This document shows positions 20,912 to 32,517 of a stretch of DNA of 64,000 nt, one piece after another. The stretch's first letter is position 1; each line of letters starts with the position of its first letter. This DNA comes from Naematelia aurantialba (Eukaryota; Basidiomycota; Tremellomycetes; Tremellales; Naemateliaceae). Location of the stretch: NCBI GenBank assembly GCA_021527695.1, contig JAKFAO010000004.1:248001-312000 (forward strand), given 5' to 3'. Under the pieces are notes generated by a model. The model saw only the letters and a list, made by a program, of their open reading frames with translations. It was not told the origin of the DNA and did not search any database. The translations under genes were made by a program, and so were the position numbers.

Positions 20912-23900
20912 ATGACGTCTCCCTCGCAGCCGGCGAAACCTGTCTTCGAGCCGACGGACCTGCTGTCCTTCCTTCCCACTCCACCGTTATCGAACAACGC
21001 TCCAACCGACCCAGACGGCGATGTCACCATGGATGAGCCTATGGACTTTGACATGGATGCTGAGCTGGCTATGATGGAGGAGGAGGAGGAGATGCGCAGT
21101 CTGCGGCGAGGACTGGGCAGCCCACCGCCTGATATTGAGGAAGAGCCAGAGGACTGGGACGAACAGCCGCCAGGCATGGCGTCAGGAACTAGCCACGGCA
21201 GCTTAGGGGAAGGAGCGACGAGGGCGTTCGTGCCCAGTGGTCTACTCGGCGATGAGGCGCCTGTGGCATCATGTACGTCGTCCTTGAAGATATAAAGATA
21301 TGGTGGAGCTCATTCAGGAAGCTTCAAGACATGCTCTCACTCCACCGCCGGAACCTGCGTTGTTCACAGAGTTTGAATCGCCTCGCGAATTCTGCTCGCT
21401 ACCGCCTTTACGAGCAGAGACAGCGTCTGGACGTATGGTGACGTTCCAACGAAGATCGAAGCCTCGACCGCGTCTCCTGCCCGTATGTACCTTGAAAGAG
21501 GATCATGCCGTCTAAGGAGCAGCAAGCTGACGTACAAGACCGACGCGCACCGGAACCCTCTGACAGCCAAGACGAGCGATCTTCTCTCGACCCCGCTGCA
21601 CAAGCTACTCACCGAAGTCGATGAGCTCAAATCACGAGAGAAAGCCCTACAGTCCGTTCGGTTGACGCTCGTACCGCAGAACGCTGATGGCTTCAGGCTG
21701 CAGATGAGGTTTGACTCGGAACGCGCTCGGCCCCCAGCAGCCACTGCTGGGCCTGGCCCTTCGACCATGTGGGTGGACAAGTATAGACCAAAGAAATTCT
21801 CCGATCTCCTTGGCGAGGATGTGGGTCCCAGGGTTATCATATTTGCCTGTACAGAGACTGATCAGACCCCAGAGAGTTCACCGCGACGTTTTATCCTGGC
21901 TCAAAGAATGGGACAAATGTGTTTTCAGACGCGCGAATACAGTCAAGAAGCGACGGCTTGACGACGAAGAAGATCCTTATGTAAGTAGTTCTCCTACGGG
22001 TCTTGTCTCGACTGACGAAATAGGTGGACTATCTTGGTCGGCCAAAAGAACGCGTGAGTCAATCGCCGTTGCGCCTTACATGTGTTGAACATTGTAGATT
22101 TTGCTACTATCCGGTCCACCAGGATATGGCAAGACGACGCTCGCGCACATTGTCGCGCGTCATGCCGGATATCGCACCCTCGAGATCAATGCCTCTGACG
22201 ATCGATCAGCGGCGACAGTCACGACACGGATCAAGAATGCCATTGATTCCGGGCAAGGAATGGCGAGCGGAGGGCGACCGACATGCGTAGTCATCGATGA
22301 GGTGGATGGAGCGACTGGGGGAGGAGACGGAGTTAGTGTCCTTTCATGAGGAAGGCTATGACTGATATTGTCAGAGTTTCGTCAGAAGTCTCATCAAGTT
22401 GATCCAAGACGTTCCAGCAAAGAAGAAGGGTATGCCGTTGATGGATGTACGTGCTAATGACTGCAGGAAACACGCCAGCTAAGCCGCTGAGGAGGCCGAT
22501 CATCTGCATTTGCAACGACCTGTAAGATTCGCCATGGCATGAAGTCAATCGACTCACCGCATTGAAATAGCTATGCCACCGCGTTGCGGCCCTTACGACC
22601 ATTCGCACGAGTGATCCGATTTCGGAAGCCTCAGTCTCAACTCATTGTGAAGCGTCTTCGAGAGATCTGCGACTACGAGACCCTCACGGCCGACCTGCGT
22701 GTCTTGACCAATCTCGTGGAGATCACGAGCGGGGATGTCCGCTCCTGTCTGAACACTTTACAGGTGATTTCTGTCCACATGTCGCCATTCTGGAGCTCAC
22801 GACGACATCAGTTTATAAAGTCCAAGTCCTCGATTGTCACGGACGAGCACCTCAAGACGTCATCTGTAGGGCTGAAGGACTCTGGGACCACCTTGCAGTC
22901 AGCATGGCAGAGCTTGTCGGTTCCGGTGTCTGCCAAAGTCAGGCGCAAGAAATCTGGGATCGATGACGGACGATATGTTGATCGCCTTGCCTCGGAGGTG
23001 CAATCGTGTGGTGACCACGACCGCCTTGTCCAGGGACTGTTTGAGCACTACCCGAATCTGAAACCGATAGATGCGAGTCTTAACAATCTAGGCAAACTCC
23101 ATGGCTGGCTGGGATATTATGATCGCGTGCACCGGATGGTGGAGAGCGAGCAGGCATGGGAACTGCTGGTGTATGTGCCGTATGCCATCGTGCCGTGGTA
23201 CTCGCATCTAGCAGCACCAGCGAACAGCTCAAAGCCAACCGAGTGGCCAAAAGCAGGTTACGAGGTGGGATTGGGACAGACACTTGGCAGTCACGGAGGC
23301 TGACGCATTACCAGGCGTTCCAGACGCGTACTGTCAACGAGGAGATTGCGACTTCGCTCAAGGCGCTCGTCCCGCCTATCCTCCGGAGCTTATTCGTGTC
23401 GGCTCATGTCCTGACCGAGCTCATTCCGATGCTCATGCGCATCATTTCACCGCCACTGAAACCGGTGCGTTCTGGATACGAGCGTCGTGTCCGGCTCTGG
23501 CTGATCACGATGTAGGTCAACGCGAACATTGTCAAGAGTGGCGAAAAGGCGTTACTAGATCGGTTGGTGGAGCTGATGATCCCTCTGGGACTGAGGTTCT
23601 GGATGGAGAAGGGCGAGAACGGACAGCCCATGATGCGCCTTGAGCCGTATGTCTTCAGTTCGTGGACGGATGAACTGACTCTCTGCAGGCCGATTGATGT
23701 GTTCATTACGTACGATGGCAAGCGGGCGGACGACATTGCAGCCTCGAGGTTCGCAGTTAGGCAATTAGTCGCGCAATCTGTAAGCGAACATGGTGACCCA
23801 AGTGCAGTGATATTGATGACTGTATAGATGGACATGGAGATAGCAAGACGGAGAGGCCAAAGCGGGGCAGACGGTGCCGGGACGAATGCAGAGAAATTGC

Positions 23901-24272
23901 AGGGAATGTATGGCGCAGCCAAGTGGGTTTTTCTACAAGGGTGAGGGCGGTGTGCTGACCAACGCAGGACGGGAAGGAAGCCCGATCTCGAGAAGCAGAC
24001 GGTGAGCATCCTGTTTGTTAGCAGAGCGTATGCTGAATGTGCAGATCGCGGTTGATTTCTTCGGACGCGTCGTCAAGCCTGCTGAGCGGGTCATTCCACA
24101 GGACGAATGTGAGTGCCATATCAATTGGTGTTCAAGAGCACGCAGCTGATCGGGGTCAGCGACGAGCCGTGTCGTACAGCCTGTGGCGAAAAAGTTCCGC
24201 GCGATCTACAAGTTCAACGAGGGCTCGTCGAGCGCCGTGCGCAAGAGCGTCAAGATGAGCGCGTTGATGTGA
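20912..24272 (+). CDS. CTF18: Chromosome transmission fidelity protein 18, RFC-like clamp loader ATPase
   Basis: Many short exons. The N-terminal exon is acidic (MDFDMDAELAMMEEEEE). Then WVDKYRPKKFSDLLGED, the start of RFC-type AAA+ modules; RVHRDVLSWLKEWD; the Walker A loop LLLSGPPGYGKTTLAH near 22105 with YRTLEINASDDRSA; Walker B CVVIDEVDG near 22295; SFVRSLIKLIQDVPAKKKG; RPIICICNDLYATALRPLRP; and SGDVRSCLNTLQ near 22740. The C-terminal part has GRYVDRLASEVQSCG, DLEKQT and IAVDFFGRVVKPAE, ending in KFRAIYKFNEGSSSAVRKSV. Ctf18 with Dcc1 and Ctf8 forms an alternative RFC that loads PCNA for sister chromatid cohesion (family knowledge). The start is chosen at 20912 (acaATGa context); 20642 is an in-frame alternative. 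Confidence 0.92.
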
Positions 24273-24802
24273 TGGGTCGTCTTTGGCTGTGCGATGAGTG
24301 TTGCATTGTTTGTATTTTGCACTGCTCCTGTGTACATTTTCTGCATGCGTTCATGCAGGACTGTCTTGCAGTGCTCCTGCAGTGCTCCTGCATGTTTGTT
24401 CTGTGTCTACTAAGCGTCAGTGTGAGGTGCGCCTGCACGCGGGGTTTCCGCCGACACTGTGTCGGTGGACACTGGCGGCGAAATGCGCTTGTTGGACGGG
24501 GAGCAGCCATTGGCTGTGCAGTGCAGCTGTCCAGTGGTATCCAGTGCGCAAGAGCCCTGCACCGTTTTGTCAGTATCTATCTCCGTCTGCATCGGTGCCG
24601 CCGCGACGGGATCGTATCTGTCGTATCGGTGTCTGTATCTGTATCTATATCTCTGGTCCTGGTCCTGGTCCTACGCTGTGGTTCTGGCCGTGGTTCTGGG
24701 GTGGTTCTGATTCTGGTCCTGGTCCTGGGGGTGTCCCAACCTCCGGTGTTCCAGGACACAGTCGAGTGGGGTATCGGTGCGCGAAGCGCTGTGCCGAGTG
24801 TG

Positions 24803-25030
24803 AGATGGCGCATGATGGCGATACGTGGATAGCGTGTGATGGTGCCGATAGCGGATGGCGATGCGTGGATAGCGTGTGATGGTGCCGATAGCGGATGGCG
24901 ATGCGTGGATAGCGTGTGATGGTGGCGATAGCGGATGGCGATGCGTGGATAGCGTGTGATGGTGCCGATAGCGGATGGCGATGCGTGGATAGCGTGTGAT
25001 GGTGGCGATAGCGGATTGCGATGCGTGGTT
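24803..25030. repeat. 40-base minisatellite, about 5.5 copies
   Basis: Period is exactly 40: the word ggtgccgata or ggtggcgata recurs at 24841, 24881, 24921, 24961 and 25001, each followed by gcggatggcgatgcgtggat. Variant order is cc, cc, gc, cc, gc, so copies alternate. The first copy is diverged. Confidence 0.92.
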
Positions 25031-25470
25031 GGATGGCATAGCGTGGATGGATAGCATGGCGCTGGATGACGCTGCGGTAGACGACAATGGCGATGGATGG
25101 CGCTGCGTCAGACGGCAATGGCGATCCAGACCTAGATGGAGATCTCCACCAGATCTCGTGCTAATGAGATCCACCTGCGAGGGCGGATGACCGTGGCGCT
25201 CCTGTGCAGCGTACAGCGACATCCCTGACTTTGTTTGTACGGCGCCTCCCCGCTCTTCATGTACGAATACTGGTGTCAGCTAGCCACGAGACGCTAGTAT
25301 CTCCCGTTCAGGGCAGCTCGACTGCTATCGCCACTCGACGTCTATCTCACTGGGCGGGACGACGATACCGGCACCCCGGGGTGATAGGCTCAGCGAGCGG
25401 GTGTGCCGGCCCGACGCGGACAGCCGAGACCGAGCAGTCAGCCTATCGAGCGACAACCGAGTCCACTATC

Positions 25471-25550
25471 GAGTGAGGACCGAGTCGTCAAGCTATCGAG
25501 TCAGGACCGAGTCGTCAAGCTATCGAGTGACGACCGAGCCGGTTCACCTA
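25471..25550. repeat. 27-base tandem repeat
   Basis: The word ggaccgagtcgtcaagctat recurs at 25477 and 25504, followed by a shortened third copy. Part of the unusual 25.2-26.5 kb block. Confidence 0.8.
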
Positions 25551-25664
25551 GAGATACCCACCCAGCCGATAGCCAACCGAGCAGATACATGCGACCGACA
25601 TTCACTGCTAGCGAGATACCACGCAATAGCGGATAGCCACAGCTACCCAGGTGCCCATGGACTA

Positions 25665-25716
25665 GCCGACAGTTACCATGGACTAGCCGACAGTTACCAT
25701 GGACTAGCCGACAGTC
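25665..25716. repeat. 21-base tandem repeat, 2.5 copies
   Basis: The word ccatggactagccgacagtt is repeated with period 21 and the last copy is truncated. Confidence 0.8.
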
Positions 25717-26960
25717 GCAGCCATCCAGCCCACGGACTGCGACAGCACAGCTGGCAGATACCCGACAGTCACAGCTAGCAGATGACAGCCAACCCGCAGC
25801 GCTGCCTATGGACGAGCTACGAAGGAGCCGCCATGACGTCGAGTGGGGATCCGACCGTGGACAGTGGGGGACAAGTGCAGGCAGCCGCGATTGTCGATTA
25901 CTCGTTGCCGCTACGATGACGCCCTAAGCGAGTCTATGCATCCGAGTAGCTCTGCCGGGAGCGCTAAGCTCGTTCCGAGCAGATTAGGTGCGATTGCTTA
26001 TCTGTTCTTGGGCACTCAACTGCGAGACTAACTAGCTCATACATTGATACGAGCCCCCTTGTATGTCACGATAGCAGGCGGATAGGACAGTTACACCAAG
26101 CTAGGACACCGACAGCTAGTGCCGTCGCCTCACCGCCCACGTCGTATCTATCTCGTCGGGTCAATATCTAGGTCGCATCTCACAAGCGTATCTAGTCAGG
26201 TCCGCACCACAGCGCGCGCAGCTAAGACGCTTTCCAAGTGGCAAGGTCCGCCCGAGATGCACGGAGCATCCCGCGATAGGCCACCTACGTTCGGCGACGC
26301 CGAACTCCCGCTCTCTACAACTCGCCTAGCGTCAGTAGCTAGCTGGCTGCCGTGATGCGTTAGGACTGATTGCGAGAGATGAGAGATACGCGTTTTTCGG
26401 CTCGATCACACTGTTTGACTGCATCAATTCTGCAGGCACCAGCTAGCTGATGGTGACGATCGTCATCCATTCATGGGATGAGGTACACACTCTGCCCTCG
26501 CTTGCAGTGGGGGTTGTAGGCGAGTGATGACACCATTCCCTAATAGCACTTCATAATCAAATACAAATTCAATGGCGTCTGTGGGTGGCCCCCACTCGCT
26601 GCTCTGGCGTTATCGGGCCTTGCCCTGGCCAGTGCTGCGGCTCCCCTGGGGTGGACCAAAGGTTAAAAACCATGCCAGGCAGTCTACCCAGAGGCATCCT
26701 GTATCCGGACGGAGTGCCGGCTTAAGAAGCTGAAGAAGCTGGAGGCGGAAGACGCAAGTGACGACTCTTTCTCCGAGCCACGGCGACTTGCCCGTTTGGC
26801 CCTGTGTCTTACCCAAGACTGGACGTCGAAGTGGCTCTGGGCTCTGGGCCTCGCGCATACACCCACCCCCCCGCTCCTCCATCCTTTGAGCCCTGAATCC
26901 CCTGGGACCTGGCCTTGCGCTGCGCCCCCTTGCCCTTTCCTACCTTGGAAGGAGAAGAAA

Positions 26961-28232
26961 GAAAAATAGAAAACCCGTGAGAGGGGAGAGGTCTCCCTTC
27001 CCCTTTTTTTCGCTCCGACCCTCTCCGCTTGTGCGCTTGCCCCCCTGCCCCCGCCCGTTTGCCTCTTTCCGCTCCTCTCGGTTGGAATTTGTTATCTCCC
27101 CGTTTTCCTTCCTGGCAGCTGCGCTTCCCCCCCCTCTCTCCCCCTTGCTTTTCCTCGTTTTTTTCACCTCGTTGTTTCTTTCATCTCGTCAAAGTCTACA
27201 TCGACAAGCACCTCTACGCTCGTCGACACTTTCACCTCCCGCCCCACCTCCCCCTGCTGTGACTTTGGATACCGCTTGCTCGTGAGTGTCGCGGCCGGGT
27301 CCCTTTGGAGCCGGGCTTTGAACTGCCGCGCGGATGCGGGCGGAAGACCACCCCCAGGAGCTGCGGGTTTTGCCCACGCGAGCAAAGGGCGGATGATGGT
27401 CCCAAGTGTCTGGTGCTGGCAAAACTGCCTGGTGCTAGCATGACGGCGAGGTTGCTCTGCTCTATGTGTGGAGACCGGCGTGGGTAGCCTCGAGACGTGG
27501 CGGCGGTGGTACGGCGCGCCTGCGCAGCCGCCGGCTTGTGTCATGAGTCATCTCGGTCTGCCTGGGTCTGCCGAAGCCTTGACCCCCCCTTTTCCACCGT
27601 GTTCCCGTCGTCGTGTGTCTTCTGTAACCTGTACCTTTCGGACGCACGGCAACATCGCTGACTCGCTTTGCGCTTTCCCCACATTGCCTTTACCCTTTTG
27701 CCCGCCTTTTCCGCCTCGCTCCCCATTCCCACCACTCCTTGTCATCCCCTCGAACTTGCATCTCCTTTGGTCCCATGCAATCCTGCAATCCCCGAACGCT
27801 CGCTTGCGCCTTTGTCATCCAGTGCTCGCGACCCAGTCCTGCACTCCCCGACCTCGACACCAACACCAACACCCAGCACCCAACACCCACCACTACTACA
27901 CTACTCCGTCTATCGACTCATCAGGCGTCGTCATCCCTCACACGACTCGGTGACTAGATACATTCTCGTCGATACCTCACATCGACAGTCCGCCAAGCTG
28001 AGAGCATAACCCCTCTCACGCTCTCCTCCGACCTCCTTGTGCACGTTTGAGACTCGTCTCGCGGCACACTCTCCCTCTTCTCTACATCATCCGCGTTCCG
28101 CACACGACTGCTACCCCGAGTTCATCGACAACTCTCGCCTGTATTTCCAGCATTTACAATTGTTGATCCACCAATACCTTGTGAAACGAAAAGAAGAAAG
28201 AAGTACTACATTTAATACATCACGAACTCGCG
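26961..28232 (+). promoter_or_regulatory. Long pyrimidine-rich promoter/leader of the bHLH gene
   Basis: About 1.27 kb ending at the bHLH start codon. It is strongly C/T-rich on the plus strand, with several upstream ATGs (for example 27438 and 27543) opening frames that stop before 28233. Long C/T-rich leaders with upstream ORFs are common in front of tightly controlled fungal regulators (general knowledge); whether this stretch is transcribed is inference. Confidence 0.5.
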
Positions 28233-29611
28233 ATGAACAGCTCCCTCTCGCCCTTCTCCGCTTCCCCCTCTTCAATCAAAAACGAAACCACCGTCGAGAT
28301 GCCGGCCATGCCCAGGATCGTGCCGTCCATGGCCAAGCCGCCCTCCAAGTCCAAGCCCCGCAAGCGCGTCAACACCGCGGAGAAACGTCATCAGCACAAC
28401 GCCATTGAGCGCCAGCGACGAGAGACCCTGAACGGCAAGTTCTTGTCCCTCGCTCGACTGCTGCCTGCTCTGGCTTCGCACCGCCGCCCGTCCAAGTCGG
28501 CCATCGTCAACGGCTCCATCTCGCACCTCACCCACCAGCGCGACCAGCGTCTGCTCGCCGCGCGGCTGCTCCGCAAGATGTGCGCTGAGCACGACGAGCT
28601 GCTCAACGAGGTCAACGAATGGCGCAAGGCCAACGGCTTCCCGGCCAAGGAGTCTGCCCCCGCGTGGACCGACGAAGTCGAAGACATCTGCTCGGTTGAG
28701 AAGGAGGTCTTTGGCAACTTTGCCTCCATGGGCGGCGATGACGACGGTGACGACGACGGCGCGGACGCTGGCGACGCCTCGCTCGACCTGAATGCCATGC
28801 AGTTTACCGGCCTCATGACTCCTCGCTCGTCGACGCAGCTCAACGCCATGGCTCAGCAGCAAGCTCTGTTCGCTGACAAGCGTCAAGCGGGCGTCAATGG
28901 CCTCAACTGGTCGGCCGACTTTGCGTTCAACGTCAACGGTACTGGGTCCGTCTCGAGCACCAACTCGCTACCCTTCAACAACTTTCTCGGGTCTTCCGAC
29001 GGTACCTCGTCAGACTCGCCAACCAATTCGCAGACCGGCGCCGTGCTGACCCCTCCAACCACCGCTGATCTCGGCATGTACACGCACACGCCCTCGCCCC
29101 GGTCTTCAAATGCCGGTGAAGAGAACAAGCCGCGCGTCCCATCGCAATCCTGGACCGCTCAGCAGGTCCTGTTCATGCAAGGCAATGCCCTTGGCCAGCA
29201 GGCAGCGCAAGCGCCAGCCGCGTTCCCGACGCAGGTCAACCCGGCTACGAATCCGGCCTACGGCCTGTTTGCACACACTGCCCACCAGGCGCAGCTGCAA
29301 GGCCTGAACCAGCCGGCGTTTGGCACGGATGCATTCACGCAGTCGCTGCTTGCCTCGATGTTCCCGTCCAACAGCGCGTCTGTCGCGCAAGTGCAAGAGT
29401 GGCGCAAGGCCGCTCTGGCTGGCGTGATGGGCGGCCAGCCACTCTCGTCGTCTGTGCAGCCCAGTGACGAACAGCTTCGTGTGAGTCTGCCCTGTAGGTG
29501 ACAGGATTGTGTCTGATAAAGCTGCAGAATGCCGTTCGCGCCGGGATGGGCATGGGTCTCGGCATGGCGGGACTGTGGAGCGAGCAGAGCGCGCCGGTCG
29601 AGGGGTTCTAA
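28233..29611 (+). CDS. Basic helix-loop-helix transcription factor
   Basis: Two exons, 28233-29480 and 29528-29611, about 443 residues. The bHLH domain lies near residues 45-125: basic region EKRHQHNAIERQRRETLNGK with the His-Glu-Arg pattern that reads CACGTG-type E boxes, helix 1 FLSLARLLPAL, loop with SHRRPSKSAIVNG, and helix 2 SHLTHQRDQRLLAARLLRKM, followed by EHDELLNEVNEWR. An acidic patch (DDDGDDDGADAGDASLD) and a Ser/Thr/Gln/Asn-rich region, probably for activation, follow. The last exon gives NAVRAGMGMGLGMAG and ends PVEGF. A nuclear regulator is clear; its target pathway cannot be read from the sequence. Ino4- or Cbf1-type roles are possible but not shown. Confidence 0.88.
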
Positions 29612-30837
29612 GGACGTGATTGCTTTTGGTAGGGTACACACACGGCATAGATATCATGCGATTGGGCGTAAAAGTTGTCAATTATCAGTCACCATCACCT
29701 CTCGTAGTGTTTGTATGGGGGTTGTAGGTGCGAATGAACGGGGTTTTAGCGCAGCGTCGGCGAGTCAAGCGAGGCGCGCTCGCGGTGGTTCGTCCGACTC
29801 GGAGTAGGGTGTGGCAAGTCGCTCGTAGTGGTTTGTCCGGCTCGAAGTTGTGACGTCGGTTACTGGTGTACCGCACGGCGACTGGTTTGAGGGTACAGGG
29901 AGGGGAATGCAGCGGAGGCGGTGAGGAGTGAGGACCGAGGAACGATCCGCAAGGACAACGAGCCGTGCACACGAAAGGACACGGGACACATGCTTGCGGC
30001 CCGTGGGTGGTCGAGGCCGTGGGGGGGTCCAGCTCGTGTGAGGGTGGGAGGCGTGAGGGTACAGAGGTCGTGGTCGTGGTGGTCGCCGTTTCGGCGACGT
30101 TTCGGTGAGGCCAAGAAACGAGGCAACGGCACGCAACGGTCGAGGTATATCTACCCTTCCCCCCCCCGCTGTTCAGGTATGGCATTCTCTCTGCGCTACG
30201 TTGCCTGTTTGACGTCGGAAGCCTTGACACACTTACCGCCCTTGACCTGATACTTGCGTCCGACACGGCGCCCACCAGCATCTACCCACGCGCACTGCTG
30301 CCCGTCTCACTTGCGATCTACACGTTGCCAAGATGACCACTTGCTCCACTGTACGTACCGTTCGCTCCGACGCTCTGGTCGCCACTTGCTGTCCCGCTTG
30401 AATCTGCGTTCTTCCTGTGTTCCGGATTTCTCTTCTGTGTTCCGCATTTCTCTTCTGTTCTCCGCATTTCTTTCTGCTTTCCCGTGTCCCGCCGCATCAG
30501 TTGATTGAAATGGCTGTGCGCTGTCGTCGCTGTGAGAAGAGACGCAGTGCAGTGGCGATTGTACCTGAGACGTAGACCAGACCGAGACGAGACGAGAAGA
30601 GAAGCAGAGGAGCAGGAGAGAGCCTCGCGACGTCGACTGCATACTCGTGCCCTCGAACGAGGAATCTGATCCAGCTCGCAGGCACCCGTCAACGCCTGTG
30701 ATTGCGCCAGCAACTGCGCCTGCACGTCCAGCAGCACGTGAGTCCCGCCCGCCGTCGCCTTCCACGCTCGACGCTGTTCATGCCCAGCTCCCATGCCAAT
30801 CCGGCATGAGAATGGCGCTAGCACCGGCACTCGCATT

Positions 30838-30960
30838 GCTATGCTGCTGGTATGCTGCTGTGCTGGTGCTGGTATGCTGCTGGTATGCTGCTGGTACTGC
30901 TGGTATGCTCCTGGTCTGGTGCTGGTCTGGTGCTGTACTGGTCTGGTCTAGTGCTGTGTG
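30838..30960. repeat. CTGGT/ATGCTG simple repeat
   Basis: About 120 bases of ctggtatgctg and ctggtctggtg words in changing order. Confidence 0.75.
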
Positions 30961-31975
30961 GCTCGGCTGACGACGGCGCGTGCTGATGGAACCTTCAGCT
31001 GCTCGTGCTGCGGCACAGGATGCAAGCATTGATCCTCTCCTCTCACCACGCCCCCTTCCCCTGCACCGCGCCGCGACAGTGAGCACGAACACGGAGGCAA
31101 GAGGCGCACGGGAAGGTCTTTGTTTAGTTCCGTGATCTGACGTGGCTGTGTTCGCTTCGTTCCGTATTTTCAGTCCTGCCGTATACTTCTCCCTGATGAC
31201 TTGCGCCCTTTTTTGTGATCCTTTTGAGGTCGGGAAGTGGAGTTGTCGATGCAGTGATAGCGCGATAGGATCTAAAGGCGGGTAGGGGGGCATGTACACG
31301 GTATGCACATACTGCGTCGGGAATGCCCGTGCGCGAGATGTTTGCCACTTGCACACAGCACTCGGAATGCCGCCCAGTTCCTCATTGTTTGTCGTCTAAA
31401 CTATGAATATTGGCCATCGATAGCTCTATAGAGATATGGGTAGTAATGCATGTCAATGGCGGTGCAATCACTAGTCGGAATGCACATGAAGGGTGGTCCA
31501 CGTCAGAGTGGCAGTGGATATCCAAAGGGCCGTCGGGGGCACCGCATCAATCAGTGTGCTAGAACGAGTGCCATCAACGTGAGGAAAGATATAGGGGACC
31601 AACGAGGCAATCACGGGGAAGGTTGAGGAGTTTGGAACGAGGAGCGGGGAGGGTGATAGCGCCCTCGTACTGATGAGGCGCTTGTCGTGGGCACCCTCGT
31701 TGTGGAGTGCATCAGCGCTCCGATGCAGAGCATGGTACGACCCACGCCTCCCGTCAACCGCATCAGCTCTCGCGCAGCGCTGCAGCGCTGCAGTCTCCGT
31801 CTCCGTCGGCCGTGGGGTGCTATTTTAGCGTGTGTGTCTCGTGTATTGGGGTTCGAGCACCGTCAAGTGCGGAAAGGGGTCCCACTGGCGCGCCGTTACC
31901 ACGATGAGACTGCCATTTCGGCCGCCCCTCGACCTCGACTGCGCATGCTGGTATCGACGGTCGTTGGAGAAATGG

Positions 31976-31982
31976 TATAAAA
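31976..31982 (+). promoter_or_regulatory. TATA box of the first metallothionein-like gene
   Basis: TATAAAA lies 106 bases before the ATG at 32088, in a context where a short leader is expected. One of the clearest TATA elements in the window, which fits an inducible gene. Confidence 0.55.
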
Positions 31983-32087
31983 CGCAGGCGTCCGCCACCG
32001 CCCCGCTCCCCTCTTCAATCGTGAATCGTTTACTCAATATCCCCCGACTTTTCAGACTACAAACCGTGAGCGAGCACACTGGATACA

Positions 32088-32517
32088 ATGCAGGCCAACG
32101 AGATCTTTGTGAGTCCCCGTTCGGGCTGGCTGGGCAGGACAGGCAGGACAGGACAAGCGAGACTGGCAGGGCGGTAGCTGACGGTATCACAGGCCGGTGC
32201 GGTGCACAACGATGGCGCGTGCGCGAGCTGTCCCAACCCCGATGGGTGAGTGTGGGTTCGTGTGCTACCGTCGACTCCACCTTGGCATTGTCTCCACCCC
32301 TGCCTCTCTCCTCTGTCCTCGCCGCTGCCTCTGTTTTGACCTGCTTCTATCTTGGCCTCTTCCTCTGTCTTGGCCTGCCTGTACTTTCATGGCCGCGTCT
32401 ACCTGTCTTCTACGTTCTTTTCTGGCCGCTTCTCTCTGCTGCTGAACAGCACTGACCCGAGCCAGCTGCGGCTCGTGCACCCAAGGCACCCAAGGCAGCC
32501 AAGGCACCAAGTCGTGA
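32088..32517 (+). CDS. Small cysteine-motif protein, metallothionein-like copy A
   Basis: A three-exon reading with consensus splice sites: 32088-32108 (seven codons, MQANEIF), 32193-32245 and 32466-32517. The product is 41 residues with CASC and CGSC motifs and a Gly/Gln/Thr/Ser tail. The intron phases (0, then 2) and the seven-codon first exon are the same as in copy B 0.8 kb downstream, and the second exons share the pattern NDGACASC / EDGTCSTC. That shared gene plan is the main evidence, since the protein is too short for statistics. Only four cysteines remain, so it may be a diverged metallothionein or a chaperone-like metal-binding peptide. A TATA box precedes it. What else: a chance splice pattern cannot be excluded without RNA data. 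Confidence 0.55.

Larger units (their letters stand above)
24273..26960. other. Gene-poor, repeat-bearing intergenic region downstream of CTF18
   Basis: No supported gene on either strand. Contents: ctggtcctg words at 24655-24730, a 40-base minisatellite at 24803-25030, 27-base and 21-base short tandem repeats at 25460-25550 and 25660-25720, and from 25200 to about 26500 sequence rich in the words tagc, gatag and ctagc that looks unlike flanking gene sequence. ORFs are short and lack coding-like composition. Confidence 0.55.
29612..32087. other. Gene-poor intergenic region between the bHLH gene and the first metallothionein-like gene
   Basis: No supported gene. 30415-30480 repeats a ttccgcatttctcttctgt word. 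30838-30960 is a ctggtatgctg-type simple repeat. The promoter of the downstream small gene, including a TATAAAA box at 31976, is at the right end. Confidence 0.5.

Noticed and set aside
26540..26610. Possible LTR edge with tRNA primer site (aatggcgtctgtgggtgg)
   Set aside because: No paired repeat, no gag/pol reading frames, and no match to a common primer site.
26610..26882. 90-codon minus-strand ORF and a Lys-rich plus frame near 26720
   Set aside because: No start context, stops close by, and no homologous pattern; probably leader or intergenic sequence.
28272..28886. 204-codon minus-strand ORF
   Set aside because: It is antisense to the bHLH exon, whose plus-strand frame carries a clear domain.
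29685..30281. 198-codon minus-strand ORF
   Set aside because: Thr/Pro/Arg-rich translation with no domain, with other frames also open.
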